From Tillandsia leiboldiana (taxonomy: Eukaryota > Streptophyta > Magnoliopsida > Poales > Bromeliaceae), in contig JAQNDB010000171.1 in the NCBI GenBank assembly GCA_029204045.2, positions 56,219-120,218 of the forward strand: 64,000 nucleotides of DNA, given 5' to 3'. The position numbers and the translations under genes are program-made. The notes under the pieces were generated by a model. That model saw only the letters and a list, made by a program, of their open reading frames with translations, was not told where the DNA came from and ran no database searches. This document shows, piece after piece, positions 22,645 to 32,090 of the stretch (positions are counted from its first letter, which is position 1; the number at the start of each line of letters is the position of its first letter).

Positions 22645-22734
22645 GCCCCTGGCCGAGTTACCAGGTGGTTACTTGCCCCTGGCCGAGTTACCAGGTGGTT
22701 ACTGGCCCCTGGTCGAGTTACCAGGTGGATTCTT
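22645..22734 (+). repeat. 30-bp tandem triplicate with small inverted repeat
   Basis: Three units of GCCCCTGGCCGAGTTACCAG type at 22645, 22675 and 22705. Each contains CCTGG and CCAGG, which could form a short stem. Confidence 0.85.
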
Positions 22735-23089
22735 GAGTGAGATTGAGACGGTCGGTTTAGGACGGCCCACGTAAATCCCGTCCTCTTGTGGATGCGTGGT
22801 AGTGGGCAGGTGCGTTCCTAGACGACAGGCGCAGGCTGGACTGAGCCAGTTTTGACAGTCTTTGAGATTGGGTGTTATGAGCGGGTAGTTACATATTATG
22901 TTCTTAGATGGTTTTTCCTGAGAGCATTGATATTGAGGCATTTTAGCAGTAGCGAGAGTTTGCATAGCATGTTTATTATAGAGTTTCCTTTTGAGCATTA
23001 TGTTTGAGACATATTAGCTATAGTTTTCCTTCAGCTTATCTATTTATCTATCTATCTGCATATCTATCTGTTTTGCCTCCAGTAGACAT

Positions 23090-23151
23090 AGTGGGCATAC
23101 CGTGGATATTGGGACGGTACCCACTGAGATCTGCCTTCTGTAGTAGATCTC
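23090..23151 (+). other. Hairpin pair in GY4 LTR
   Basis: Stem 1: AGTGGG...ACCGT with ACGGT...CCCACT. Stem 2: GAGATCT (23126-23132) with AGATCTC (23145-23151). Relative to GY5 and GY6 (GAGAACT/AGTTCTC) the central bases changed on both sides, keeping pairing. Confidence 0.7.
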
Positions 23152-23467
23152 ACACCCGCTGCGGTGACAGGTTGAGGTAGCTGTTCCGGCTTGGTTCGCA
23201 CGGAGACAGCAGATCGAGGTGAGGACGTGGCTGATTAATTTTTACCAGCATTGAGAGTCAGAGGTAGATGTACCCGTTTTTATTTTATGACTCCACTTTT
23301 GTACTGGACATTCTGAGAGACTTGTGAGAATTGTTTTTTTTCATAGCTTATCAGACTATGTATTGAGGACTTTCATTTATCCGGATGTTCAGTTGATTTC
23401 TATAGCTATTAGTTCTTTTTCAGCTCTGATACATGTTAGCTATAGATCTTTTGCAGGATAGACGCTT

Positions 23468-23495
23468 CGTCTGTGCGGCAGTTTCCACACAGACG
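23468..23495 (+). other. Conserved U5 hairpin (GY4 copy)
   Basis: CGTCTGTG pairs with CACAGACG; GCGGATCTGTTGGCG follows. Confidence 0.75.
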
Positions 23496-23552
23496 GCGGA
23501 TCTGTTGGCGAGCCCGGGTCGCAGTTTCGACCCCGGGGCGTGACAGATTAGG

Positions 23553-23564
23553 TGGTATCAGAGC
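23553..23564 (+). other. Primer-binding site of GY4
   Basis: TGGTATCAGAGC, 7 bases after the LTR. The internal region then stops at 23585, where the inverted GY5 LTR begins. Confidence 0.88.
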
Positions 23565-23634
23565 CTAGGTATATAGGTCATTGAGTGTCACGCCCCGGGG
23601 TCGAAACTGTGACCCGGTTCACTAACAGATCCGC

Positions 23635-23662
23635 CATCTGTACGGAAACTGCCGTACAGACG
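23635..23662 (-). other. Conserved U5 hairpin (GY5 copy)
   Basis: CATCTGTACGG pairs with CCGTACAGACG (11 pairs, one mismatched or G-U depending on strand) around a 6-base loop. Confidence 0.72.
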
Positions 23663-24014
23663 AAGCGTCTAACCTGCAAAAGATAGAACTACAGCTACAC
23701 AGATATCAGAGCGGAAAAGAAAGCTGTAATATAAAATCTCACTACTATAAAGCTAAAAATAAATACAAGCTCCATCTCCCAAATACATGGTGATACAAAA
23801 GAAATCCACCTATACATCATCTACAAATCCAAAAGGGAGATAACTAAAACTAGAAATATAACAAAATCCCACAGTTCGGGATGGTACATCTACCTCACTC
23901 TAAAGAACTAAGCTGGTAGGGAACTATCTCGCGACTCCCTGTCCACGGTCCGTCGAGCCAGCTCGGGCAGGAACGGAAGAAAAGCCTCAGCAATCTGTCA
24001 CCGACAGAGGGTGT

Positions 24015-24077
24015 GAGAACTACATCCTACAGTAGTTCTCAGTGGGTACCGTCTCCAAGACCCACGGTCTGCCCACT
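24015..24077 (-). other. Hairpin pair in GY5 LTR
   Basis: GAGAACTAC (24015-24023) pairs perfectly with GTAGTTCTC (24032-24040). The neighbouring AGTGGG/CCCACT stem is also intact. Confidence 0.72.
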
Positions 24078-25845
24078 AAGTCTACTAGAGGCATAAGATA
24101 ACATAAAAAACTGTGATAAGGATAAATAAGCTGGAAAAGTATCTACAGCTATCATGCCTCTATCTACTATGCTCAAGGGGAAAAACCCAGATGATGGTAT
24201 GCATTCACTCACTACTGACAATATGTCATAAGTACTATGCTCAATGAAACCTCTACTAAGACACAAGCTATGCAACCACTCACTCACAGTAACCCAAATC
24301 TCAGTGACTGCCACATAGGGTCCAGTCAAGCCTGGGCCTACCGACTGCCGCACATCCCGGAGGAACGGACTTACGTAGGGTGTCCCACACGGACTATCTC
24401 AAGCGAACTCTAGTGTATCAACTAGTCGCATACATCGCAGCCTCGTCAGGCTCGGTATCATCATCGCACCCGGGGCGTAGCTCGAGGGGAGCAACCCCAC
24501 CGAACTCAAGTATCTCAAGTATCTCATAACTGGCATAGAATGCCAGGCTCAGCAGGCAATAATCCACGATCAAACAGATCAGTAACTCGAATATCCAAAA
24601 ACTATCACTCAGTCGGAGAACCCTCCACGACTCAATCTCACAACACTAACCCACCAAAAGAAGGTACAACACAGCTGGGACCGCTATCAATCCAAACGAC
24701 TCCCAAAACGACTCCCCACTCATAGGCGAGAAGAACCGACTGACGCAGCAAAGGTCTGAGAATCCCGTTAGGCTGGTGCCTAGAACCCCAATCAAACAAG
24801 AACAGACTCTAGGCTCAGCCTATCGAAGTTCTCGATCCTTTACCGTTCAGGGATTCGGCCCCTCTCGGTTAAAGTGGGAAACCATCTGTGAGGTCCCGGA
24901 ATCCCCCGCGTAGGGTTTGCTGGTTGTTGGGCAGCTTTTGGTGGCCGTTGGGAGTGTTTGTGCGCATGTCGGGCCCGAGAAATGGATTTGTGGTGCAATT
25001 CGGGTTTTAGTTTGCATCACTGGAGGCCTGCATGATGTGTCGGTGGTGTTTGTGCGCAATTTGGACACAAGTGTTGGACCTTGGGCTTAAAAGGAGATCC
25101 CGTGGGAGATTGGAGGACCCGTCGAGTGTTTAGAAGTGGTTTCGCGCGACGCGGATGCCAAATTTGGACTTCGGGCGAAGTTTGGATAAGAGATTACCTC
25201 TTCGGTTGCCATCGGGAATTTTTAGAGTTGGAATTTAGCAAAATCGGACTTCAGAATTGGGCCTGGCGGGGAAATCGGAACAAGTGGACTATCCGGGGGC
25301 ATTCGGCAAATTTTCGGATGAGAATTTGGAGAAATGGACATCGTTTTTGGATTCAGCGCGCGAAATCATTGAGAATGGACTATTTATTTGTTTCATTTGG
25401 AGCCCGGATGAAGTGTGCGTTTTTCGAGGCGACGCGGCACGAATCCCGAGGCGTGGTGGCGACGGCCCGGATCCCGAGGCGGCGTGGCGCGCTGTGCAGT
25501 GCGCGCAGCTGGCGCGCGTTGGGAACGCACGCCTGCGCGGGTCAGCCAGGGGCACCCACGTGGCGGGCCCCCGTTGGCGCCCGCGCGGGCGTGAGGGGGC
25601 GCGCGCCTGTGTGGCGGGCGTGGTGTCCCGCGCCTGCGCGGGTCGCGGTGTCACGCACCCGTGTGGCGCGCGGCCTGCGCGCCCGTGTGGCGCGCTTGGA
25701 TGCGCGCCACGTGGCGGACGGGGCGCGTGCGTGGACCCGGTGCACGCGCCCCGGCTTGGTGGACTGCCGGCAGTGGGCTCCCATTGGCTGGCGCCGTGGA
25801 CCGGATCCGTGGACCGGGACCGTGGACCACCCTTCCATTTCTCCT

Positions 25846-25893
25846 CCTTTTCTTCTTCTTCTTCTTCTTCTTCTTCTTCTTTCTCCCCCGCAC
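25846..25893 (+). repeat. TTC microsatellite in SOLO2
   Basis: About twelve uninterrupted TTC units in a longer pyrimidine-rich stretch, just upstream of the expected leader. Confidence 0.85.
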
Positions 25894-26157
25894 ACCACTT
25901 CTCCTCCATTTTCTTTTCTTTCTTCTCCAACCGAGCGAGAGAGGGAGTGGGAGGGAATTTTTGTGGGGTGCGGCGGCGCGCCGTGGACCTCGCGGAGCGC
26001 GCGAGGTGTTCCAAACGGGCCGGTTTGGCGGGCGACGCAGTCGAGGTAGGTCCCGCGCGTTGTTTTTGCGGTATTTTTGGCAGAGTTTTGAGGGCGTTCT
26101 TTTGGACATTGGATTGACCCCTTATTCTTATCTGTGTTAGGGACCGTATTTTTACTG

Positions 26158-26415
26158 CTCCGTTTTGCGTGCGGACCCCGACGGCGTGCTCCGTTTTGCA
26201 TGCGAACTCCGTTTTGCGCGCGGGTTTCGGCACCATGCTCCGTTTTGCGTGCGAACTCCGTTTTACGTGCGGGTTTCGGCACCGTGCTCCGTTTTGCGTG
26301 CGGACTCCGGCGGCGTGCACCGTTTTGCGTGCGGACTCCGTTTTGCGCGCGGGTTTCGGCACCGTGCTCCGTTTCGCGTGCGGACTTCGGCGGCGTGCAT
26401 CGTTTTGAGTGCGGA
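26158..26415 (+). repeat. Compound 31/18-bp minisatellite in SOLO2
   Basis: CCGTTTTGCGTGCGG units as in GY4, but full 31-bp units alternate with shortened 18-bp ones (ending CGAACT or CGGACT). About ten units in all. Confidence 0.88.
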
Positions 26416-28141
26416 TCGCGTGGAGGCCAATTGCAAGTGTTTACGAGCAATTGGTGGCTTACCGAGGTGGGTTGGTTTTTATCTCCAAGTCTGCGGACTT
26501 CTCTCTAATTCTATTATGATAGGATTTTGCATGCTAGTTTAAGTGTTTCATTGGAACTTCGACTAGCACCCCCGTCAAATGTTGCATGTGTAACCAGACC
26601 AATAGAGAACGTCAATCTGGGCTAGGTTCTTTTATGCTTTAGACATCCCACACAGTGCATTTCTTTCTGGACTTAGAGTTCCTCGCCCGGGTATTGTGCC
26701 GAGTGGTCAGGACATTGTGGGACGTATGTTGCACTCGGGCCTGGGGGCCGAGTGGAGTCTGGTAGTTAGAGCCAGTTGTTTAGTTCTGGCGGGAGCCGTT
26801 TGGGTAGACGGAGGTCCCGAGACGTTGTGTTCTGGAGTTGATTGTCACTACAGTGGTAGTGGCAGTGGTGTACTAGTGACAGCAGGACCTTGAACCCAGA
26901 ACATTTTTGGGCGCACACATGATTTTAGTCAGCCAATGTTTTCTTCCAAGCCTCGTAGGGTCGCCTGAGTCTGTTCTTGTTTGATAGGACGAGGGCATTA
27001 GCTCTTCGAGGTTTGGACATAAAACTTGTTTTTCAATTGTTTTCCTAAAAAACTAAAAATCATTAAAAAGATGGATTTCTCTCAGATCAAATGGTTTTCT
27101 GTAATAAATGTCACTGTTTCTTATAAACTTATCCACCCGAGATGATTCGAGTGGTCTGGGCTCTAAGGGCTGATTTCTTTCTGGGTCGAAAGCAACGGGA
27201 GGCTACGCCTATAGCCTGTTCTTGTTTGATTGGGGTCGTAGGTTTTAGTCTCCCGGGGTTTTCGGACATCTTCGTGGATCTGGCTGTAGAGCATCTCCAG
27301 CCCTTGAGATTTGTAGTTTGTGATGGTTTCCCACTTTAACCGAGAAGGGCCGAATCCCTGAACGGTAAAGGATCGAGAACTTCGATAGGCTGAGCCTAGA
27401 GTCTGTTCTTGTTTGATTGGGGTTCTAGGCACCGACCTAACGGGATTCTCAGACCTTTGCTGCGTCAGTCGGTTCTTCTCGCCTATGAGTGGGGAGTCGT
27501 TTTGGGAGTCGTTTGGATTGACGGCGGTCCCAGCTGTGTTGTACCTTCTTTTATTGGGTTAGTGTTGTGAGATCGAGTCGTGGAGTCTTTCTCCGACTGA
27601 GTTATGCTAGTTGAGCACTGAGTACCGATCTGTTTGATCGAGGATTATAGCCTGCTGAGCCTGGCATTCTATGCCAGTTATGAGATACTTGAGATACTTG
27701 AGTTCGGTGGGGTTGCTCCCCTCGAGCTACGCCCCGGGTGCGATGATGATACCGAGCCTGACGAGGCTGCGATGATGCGACTAGTTGATACACTAGAGTT
27801 CGCTTGAGATTGTGTTAGTCCATGTGGGACACCCTACGTAAGACCAAGTCCTGTTTGGGCGTAGTGGCAGTAGGTTTGGCGCAGGCTTGACTGGACCCTA
27901 TGTGGCAGTCACTGAGATTTGGGTTTTGAGAGCACCTTGTGTGCGAGTGGTGTATTGCTTGCTCTTAGATGAGTATTCCTTTGAGCAGGGTACTTGAGGC
28001 ATCTAGTAGTGAGTGGTTGCATACCATCATCTGTGTTTTTCCCCTTGAGCATAGTAGATAGAGGCATGATAGCTGTTGATACTTATCCAGCTTTGTTTTC
28101 CTATACCAGCCTTTTTCTGTTATCTTGCCTCTAGTAGACTT

Positions 28142-28204
28142 AGTGGGCAGACCGTGGGTCTTGGAGACGGTACCCACTGAGATCTACTGTAGGATGTAGT
28201 TCTC
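28142..28204 (+). other. Hairpin pair in SOLO2 LTR
   Basis: AGTGGG-cag-ACCGT pairs with ACGGT-a-CCCACT; the adjacent GAGATCTAC pairs with GTAGTTCTC with one mismatch. Confidence 0.7.
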
Positions 28205-28646
28205 ACACCCTCTGTCGGTGACAGGTTGCTGAGGCTTTCCTTCCGTTCCTGCCCGAGCTGGCTTGACGGACCGAGGACAGGGAGTCGCGTGATAGTTCCC
28301 TACCAGCATAGTTCCTTTAGAGTGTGGTAGATGTACCCTTTTTATATTTTGAGAGTTTCCTGTTGAGAGACCTTTGTTGTGAGGTATAGAGTTGTATTTT
28401 ATTTTACAGTTTGAGAGACTGATGTAGTGAGGATATGGTTGTATTGAGAGCTTGTACACTGATGTATTTATTAGAGATATCTCCCTTTTGGGTTTTGTAT
28501 CAGAGGACTTTTCATACGATCGTATTTGGGAGATGGATATTGTATTATTTTCAGTTGTACAGTGTTTGGATTTCAGTTTTTACTAGTTTACTTTCAGCTC
28601 TGATATCTGTATACTGTAGTTGATTCTTTTTGCAGGTTAGTCGCTT

Positions 28647-28673
28647 CGTCTATACGGGGTTTCCGTATGGGCG
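28647..28673 (+). other. Conserved U5 hairpin (SOLO2 copy)
   Basis: CGTCTATACGG pairs over 11 positions with CCGTATGGGCG, two of them G-U, around a 5-base loop. Confidence 0.75.
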
Positions 28674-28728
28674 GCGGATCTGTTAGCGAGCCCGGGTCGC
28701 AGTTACGACGTCGGGGCGTGACACCATC

Positions 28729-29705
28729 TCAACCTACAAATCTCACGGGCTGGAGGTGCTCTACAGCCAGATCCACGAAGAGTCCGAAAACCCCGGGAGA
28801 CTAATACCTACGACCCCAATCAAACAAGAACAGGCTATAGGCGTAGCCTCCCGTCACTTTCGACCCCAGAAAGAAATCAGCCCTTAGAACCCAGACCACT
28901 CGAATCATCTCGAGTGGGTAAGTTTATAAGAAACAGTGACATTTATTACAGAAAACCATTTGATATAAGAGAAAACCATTTTTTAATGATTTTTAGTCTT
29001 TTTAGGAAAACAATTTAAAAAAACAAGTTTTATGTCCAAACCTCGAAGAGCTAATGCCCTCGTCCTATCAAACAAGAACAGACTCAGGCGACACTGCGAG
29101 GCTTAGAAGAAAACATTGGCTGACTAAAATCATGTGTGCGCCCAAAAAGGTTCTGGGTTCAAGGTCCTGCTGTCACTAGTACACCACTGCCACTACCACT
29201 GTAGTGACATCCAACTCAAGAACACAACATCTCGGGACCACCGTCTACCCAAACGGCTCCCGCCAGAACTAAACGACTGGCTCTAACTACCAGACCCCAC
29301 TCGGCCCCCCCAGGCCCGAGTGCAACATACGTCCCACAATGTCCTGACCACTCGGCCCACTACCCGGGCGAGGAACTCTAAGTCCAGAAAGAAATGCACT
29401 GTGTGGGATGTCTAAAGCATAAAAGAACCTAGCCCAGATTAAGGTTCTCTATTGGTCTGGTTACACACATGCAACATATGACGGGGGTGCTAGTCAAAGT
29501 TCCAAGGAAACACTTAAACTAGCATGCAAATCCTATCATAATAGAATTAGAAGGAAGTCCGTAGACTTGGAGAGAAAACCAACCCACCTTGGTTGCGCCA
29601 ATTGCTCGTCGACACTTGCAATTGGGCTCAGCGGGATTACCTTGCCTCCACGTGGTCCGCACGCAAAACGATGCATGGTGCCGGAATCCGCACGCAAAAC
29701 GGAGT
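28729..29705 (-). repeat. GY5 LTR, part 2, truncated
   Basis: Continues GY5 after SOLO2; matches the reverse of SOLO2 around 26.4-27.3 kb. It stops inside the GCACGCAAAACGG minisatellite near 29705, after about two units; the remaining upstream half of the LTR is absent. Confidence 0.8.
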
Positions 29706-29902
29706 CACAAGATCGTGCCCTCAACGGATGATCCGAGGCAAGTCCGTGGTCTGACGCGGCGGAGAAATACTCAACCGCCCACGACAAAAGCTAAAACAGC
29801 ACTGTAAACTGCCAGGAAAGAAGAAATCGCAAAATCAGTCAAAACAGTCGAAAACCAAGCATCCGGCGGTGAAAAAGGCCTCCGTCGGTGAAAACGCTGC
29901 AC
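29706..29902. other. Unclassified stretch left of COP1
   Basis: No coding or LTR terminal signal. It includes GGCGGTGAAAA words like those at 47650-47750 on the other side of COP1 and ends in GCTGCACAAAAT, a unit of the 50-bp repeat. So it is the left part of the sequence COP1 split. Confidence 0.5.
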
Positions 29903-30129
29903 AAAATTGTTACGGAATTTAAGTTGGCGTATTTCGTGAATTCGGTTAAGTCTTGAAGATTGAAGGTAAAGAAGGTTGGATCATATAACTCAATCTCAAG
30001 AAAGAAGAATTCAAAAGGAACAGGTATGTTGAACTTAATATCTTTGGTGATCCGAATACTTCTTATAGTGTAGAAACACTTGGATGAACTTGTAATTGCA
30101 TAATTATCAAAAACTGGACATGGGACATG

Positions 30130-30425
30130 TTCAGGATCCGGATCAGGCTTTGCAATCCGGATCCCGAAGGTGGTTCGTTCATACATCAGTTCAATCCGGA
30201 TCACAGCTTCCCTTGATCCGGATCCCGAACACTGGGTTTACCATTTTATTTGAGCGATCCGGATCAGGCTACTGCAATCCGGATCCCGAACGTTGATGTT
30301 TGGTGAACTGTATGAACGATCCGGATCAAGCACTTCGATCCGGATCCCGAACCTTCGTTTTTCTGGAATCTGTTTTTTCTCGCTACTGCAATCCGGATCG
30401 CCGATCTCCGATCCGGATCGTCGTC
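30130..30425 (+). promoter_or_regulatory. Array of GATCCGGATC palindromes, COP1 5' LTR
   Basis: About ten ATCCGGATC copies, spaced irregularly at roughly 16-55 bases and ending some 60 bases upstream of TATA. Matching arrays stand in COP1 3' LTR (46150-46440), COP2 LTRs (32925-33140, 37935-38160) and COP3 LTR (60555-60845). Position upstream of TATA suggests protein-binding sites; the binder is unknown. Confidence 0.7.
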
Positions 30426-30484
30426 ATGTAAAAATTCCAGAAAAAGATAGTTTTGATCCTTATCTTTTTCCAAGGGTTTCTAAC

Positions 30485-30493
30485 CTATAAATA
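30485..30493 (+). promoter_or_regulatory. TATA box of COP1 5' LTR
   Basis: CTATAAATAGA, repeated in the 3' LTR at about 46504-46512. A leader with AGGGCTAATCC follows. Confidence 0.75.
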
Positions 30494-30770
30494 GACCCTA
30501 TGATTCTTTTTCTAGGGCTAATCCACAGAATAGAAAAAGTAGCCGTCATCTTTTATACGGCCTAAGATCCACATATAGAGAAGAAAGGAAATCATAGATT
30601 CTATCTTATGTTTCTTCATCTATATTGATTGATTTGATTCTAGGTTTTCATACTCACATTTTGAGTTGAATCAAATCAATGAATACTTAGATGGTATTTC
30701 CGATCTATTTCTAATCTAAGTATTCGGCGGATCATCACCACCCAAAAAAACAACGATTTACCCCAAAATC

Positions 30771-30965
30771 GGCGCGTGGACTCGCGTGGCCTTGTGGATT
30801 CAAGGTGCTACCGCTCTCGTGGATTCGGAGCGAGGTACGTTCGTGGATTCGAAGCGTGCTACTGGGTGAAGACCATGGATTCGGTCGGACGTCGTGGACT
30901 CGACGTTGGACGCTGTGGATTCGGCGTTGGACGCACATCGTGGATTCGAGAAGCGTCGTGGAGCG
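30771..30965 (+). repeat. CGTGGATTCG motif array in COP1 leader
   Basis: About ten GTGGATTCG or GTGGACTCG words in 195 bases downstream of TATA. Same motif in 46789-46983 and, inverted, in COP2 LTRs (32500-32585, 37525-37611) and COP3 (60060-60215). Confidence 0.75.
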
Positions 30966-31249
30966 AGCGGAGAAGATCAACTAGGAGCGTATGGAAAAGG
31001 TTGAGTCGTCTGTGAGTACGGTATATCACCTTGTACGTGTTTAATTCTAGTGGATTTCACCGTGTTATCGGTCCCGTGGTTTTTTACTCCGGTTTGGAGT
31101 TTTCCACGTAAAAATCTCTGCGTGTTATTTATTTTTCCGCATTGGGTTTTTTATCGCAAAGATTTTTGAGTGTTTAGTGTTTACACCTATTCACCCCCCT
31201 CTAGGTGTTTTTTCCCCTATTTAGATCCAATTATACATAACCCGACAAG

Positions 31250-31261
31250 TGGTATCAGAGC
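31250..31261 (+). other. Primer-binding site of COP1
   Basis: TGGTATCAGAGC, two bases after the 5' LTR. Confidence 0.9.
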
Positions 31262-31280
31262 GGGAATAGGGTTGTAAACA

Positions 31281-32090
31281 ATGGTTGAAGGTGGAAACAT
31301 CAACAGACCTCCGTTCTTCGATGGAACAAATTATGCGTACTGGAAAGTACGGATGAAAGCCTTTTTAATTTCCATCGACGAACGGGTGTGGCAATCAATT
31401 GAATTAGGATGGACTAATCCAACTGAATTTATTGGTGATGTTCGCACCATCAAACCTAGGTCGAAATGGACCAAGGAAGAGATTGATATATCTTCTTACA
31501 ATGGCAAGGGAATTAATGCTTTATTTAATGCCTTATCACAAACAGAGTTCTCTCGCATCTCGGCATGTGAGACTGCGAAAAAAATCTGGGATGTTCTTCA
31601 AGTTACGCATGAGGGAACTAACCTTGTGAAGATTCAGAAGCTGAAATGCTTACGAGCAAGTTTGACTCTATTTTCATGGCAGAAAATGAATCGTTCACAG
31701 ACTATTACACACGATTGCAAGACATCGTAAACTCATGTTCTAACTTGGGAGAGAAGATTCCAGAATTTAAAATTGTAAGAAAAATATTAAGAACTCTTCC
31801 TAAAAGATTTCGTTCCAAGGTCACAGCCATTGAAACTATTAAACACCCGGACGAAATCCGTGTAGAAGAATTAGTTGGTTCTTTACAAACTTATGAAATG
31901 ACATTTCCTACTAACTATTCTTCGGGAAAGGCATCCTCTTCTAAGTCTTCAGGTTATGCGTTGAAAACAACAAAAGAAGAAGACGCGGATTCATCCTCCT
32001 CAGGCGATGATGAGAACCTATCTATGGAGGACTTTGAGAAGCAGCTCGCTCTCTTGACAAGGAAGTTTCGCCGAAATTTTCGAGGGGGTA
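31281..32090 (+). pseudogene. COP1 gag, N-terminal part
   Basis: Begins MVEGGNINRPPFFDGTNYAY, the usual start of SIRE-type Gag, and runs through WKVRMKAFL, KKIWDVLQVTHEGTNLVK and DYYTRLQDIV to KFRRNFRG. A frameshift near 31643 (two bases missing compared with COP2) moves the reading from one frame to another. COP2 then interrupts it at 32090, with GGGTA duplicated. The frame after the shift lines up with the frame downstream of COP2, so no further shift occurred here. Confidence 0.88.

Larger units (their letters stand above)
20355..23545 (+). repeat. GY4 5' LTR (3191 bp)
   Basis: Starts TGTGAGGACCCG, ends CCCCGGGGCGTGACA, and is followed by a PBS, so it is a 5' LTR. It contains a GC-rich block (about 20830-21180), a TC-rich tract (21203-21285), the 31-bp minisatellite (21515-21690), a 30-bp triplicate (22645-22734), the hairpin pair (23090-23151) and the U5 hairpin (23468-23495). 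No convincing TATA box was found. The element body beyond 23585 is missing. Confidence 0.87.
23586..24886 (-). repeat. GY5 LTR, part 1 (minus strand, 3' end)
   Basis: The plus strand starts TGTCACGCCCCGGGG, the inverted 3' end of the same LTR family as GY4 and SOLO2. There is no PBS to its left, so this is an outer (3') end. It carries the hairpin pair and U5 hairpin and continues at 28729 after SOLO2. Confidence 0.85.
24887..28723 (+). repeat. SOLO2: solo gypsy LTR (3837 bp) with TSD
   Basis: Starts TGTGAGGTCCCGG, ends GGGGCGTGACA, and is flanked by CCATC at 24882-24886 and 28724-28728. GY5 LTR sequence continues on either side, so SOLO2 is a solo LTR that landed in an opposite-oriented relative. 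It holds a GC-rich block with CACGTGG words, a TTC microsatellite, the 31/18-bp minisatellite, the hairpin pair and the U5 hairpin. Confidence 0.92.
29908..31247 (+). repeat. COP1 5' LTR (1340 bp)
   Basis: Starts TGTTACGGAATTT, ends CCCGACA. It contains the GATCCGGATC array (30130-30425), TATA at 30485 and a CGTGGATTCG array (30771-30965). Confidence 0.92.

Noticed and set aside
26158..26415. Regularly spaced repeat resembling a CRISPR array
   Set aside because: The units are directly adjacent with no unique spacers, and the context is a plant LTR.
25081..26542. ORFs up to 357 codons in SOLO2
   Set aside because: LTR sequence; the 31-bp repeat rotates frames; Cys/Arg/Phe-rich repeats are translations of the minisatellite.
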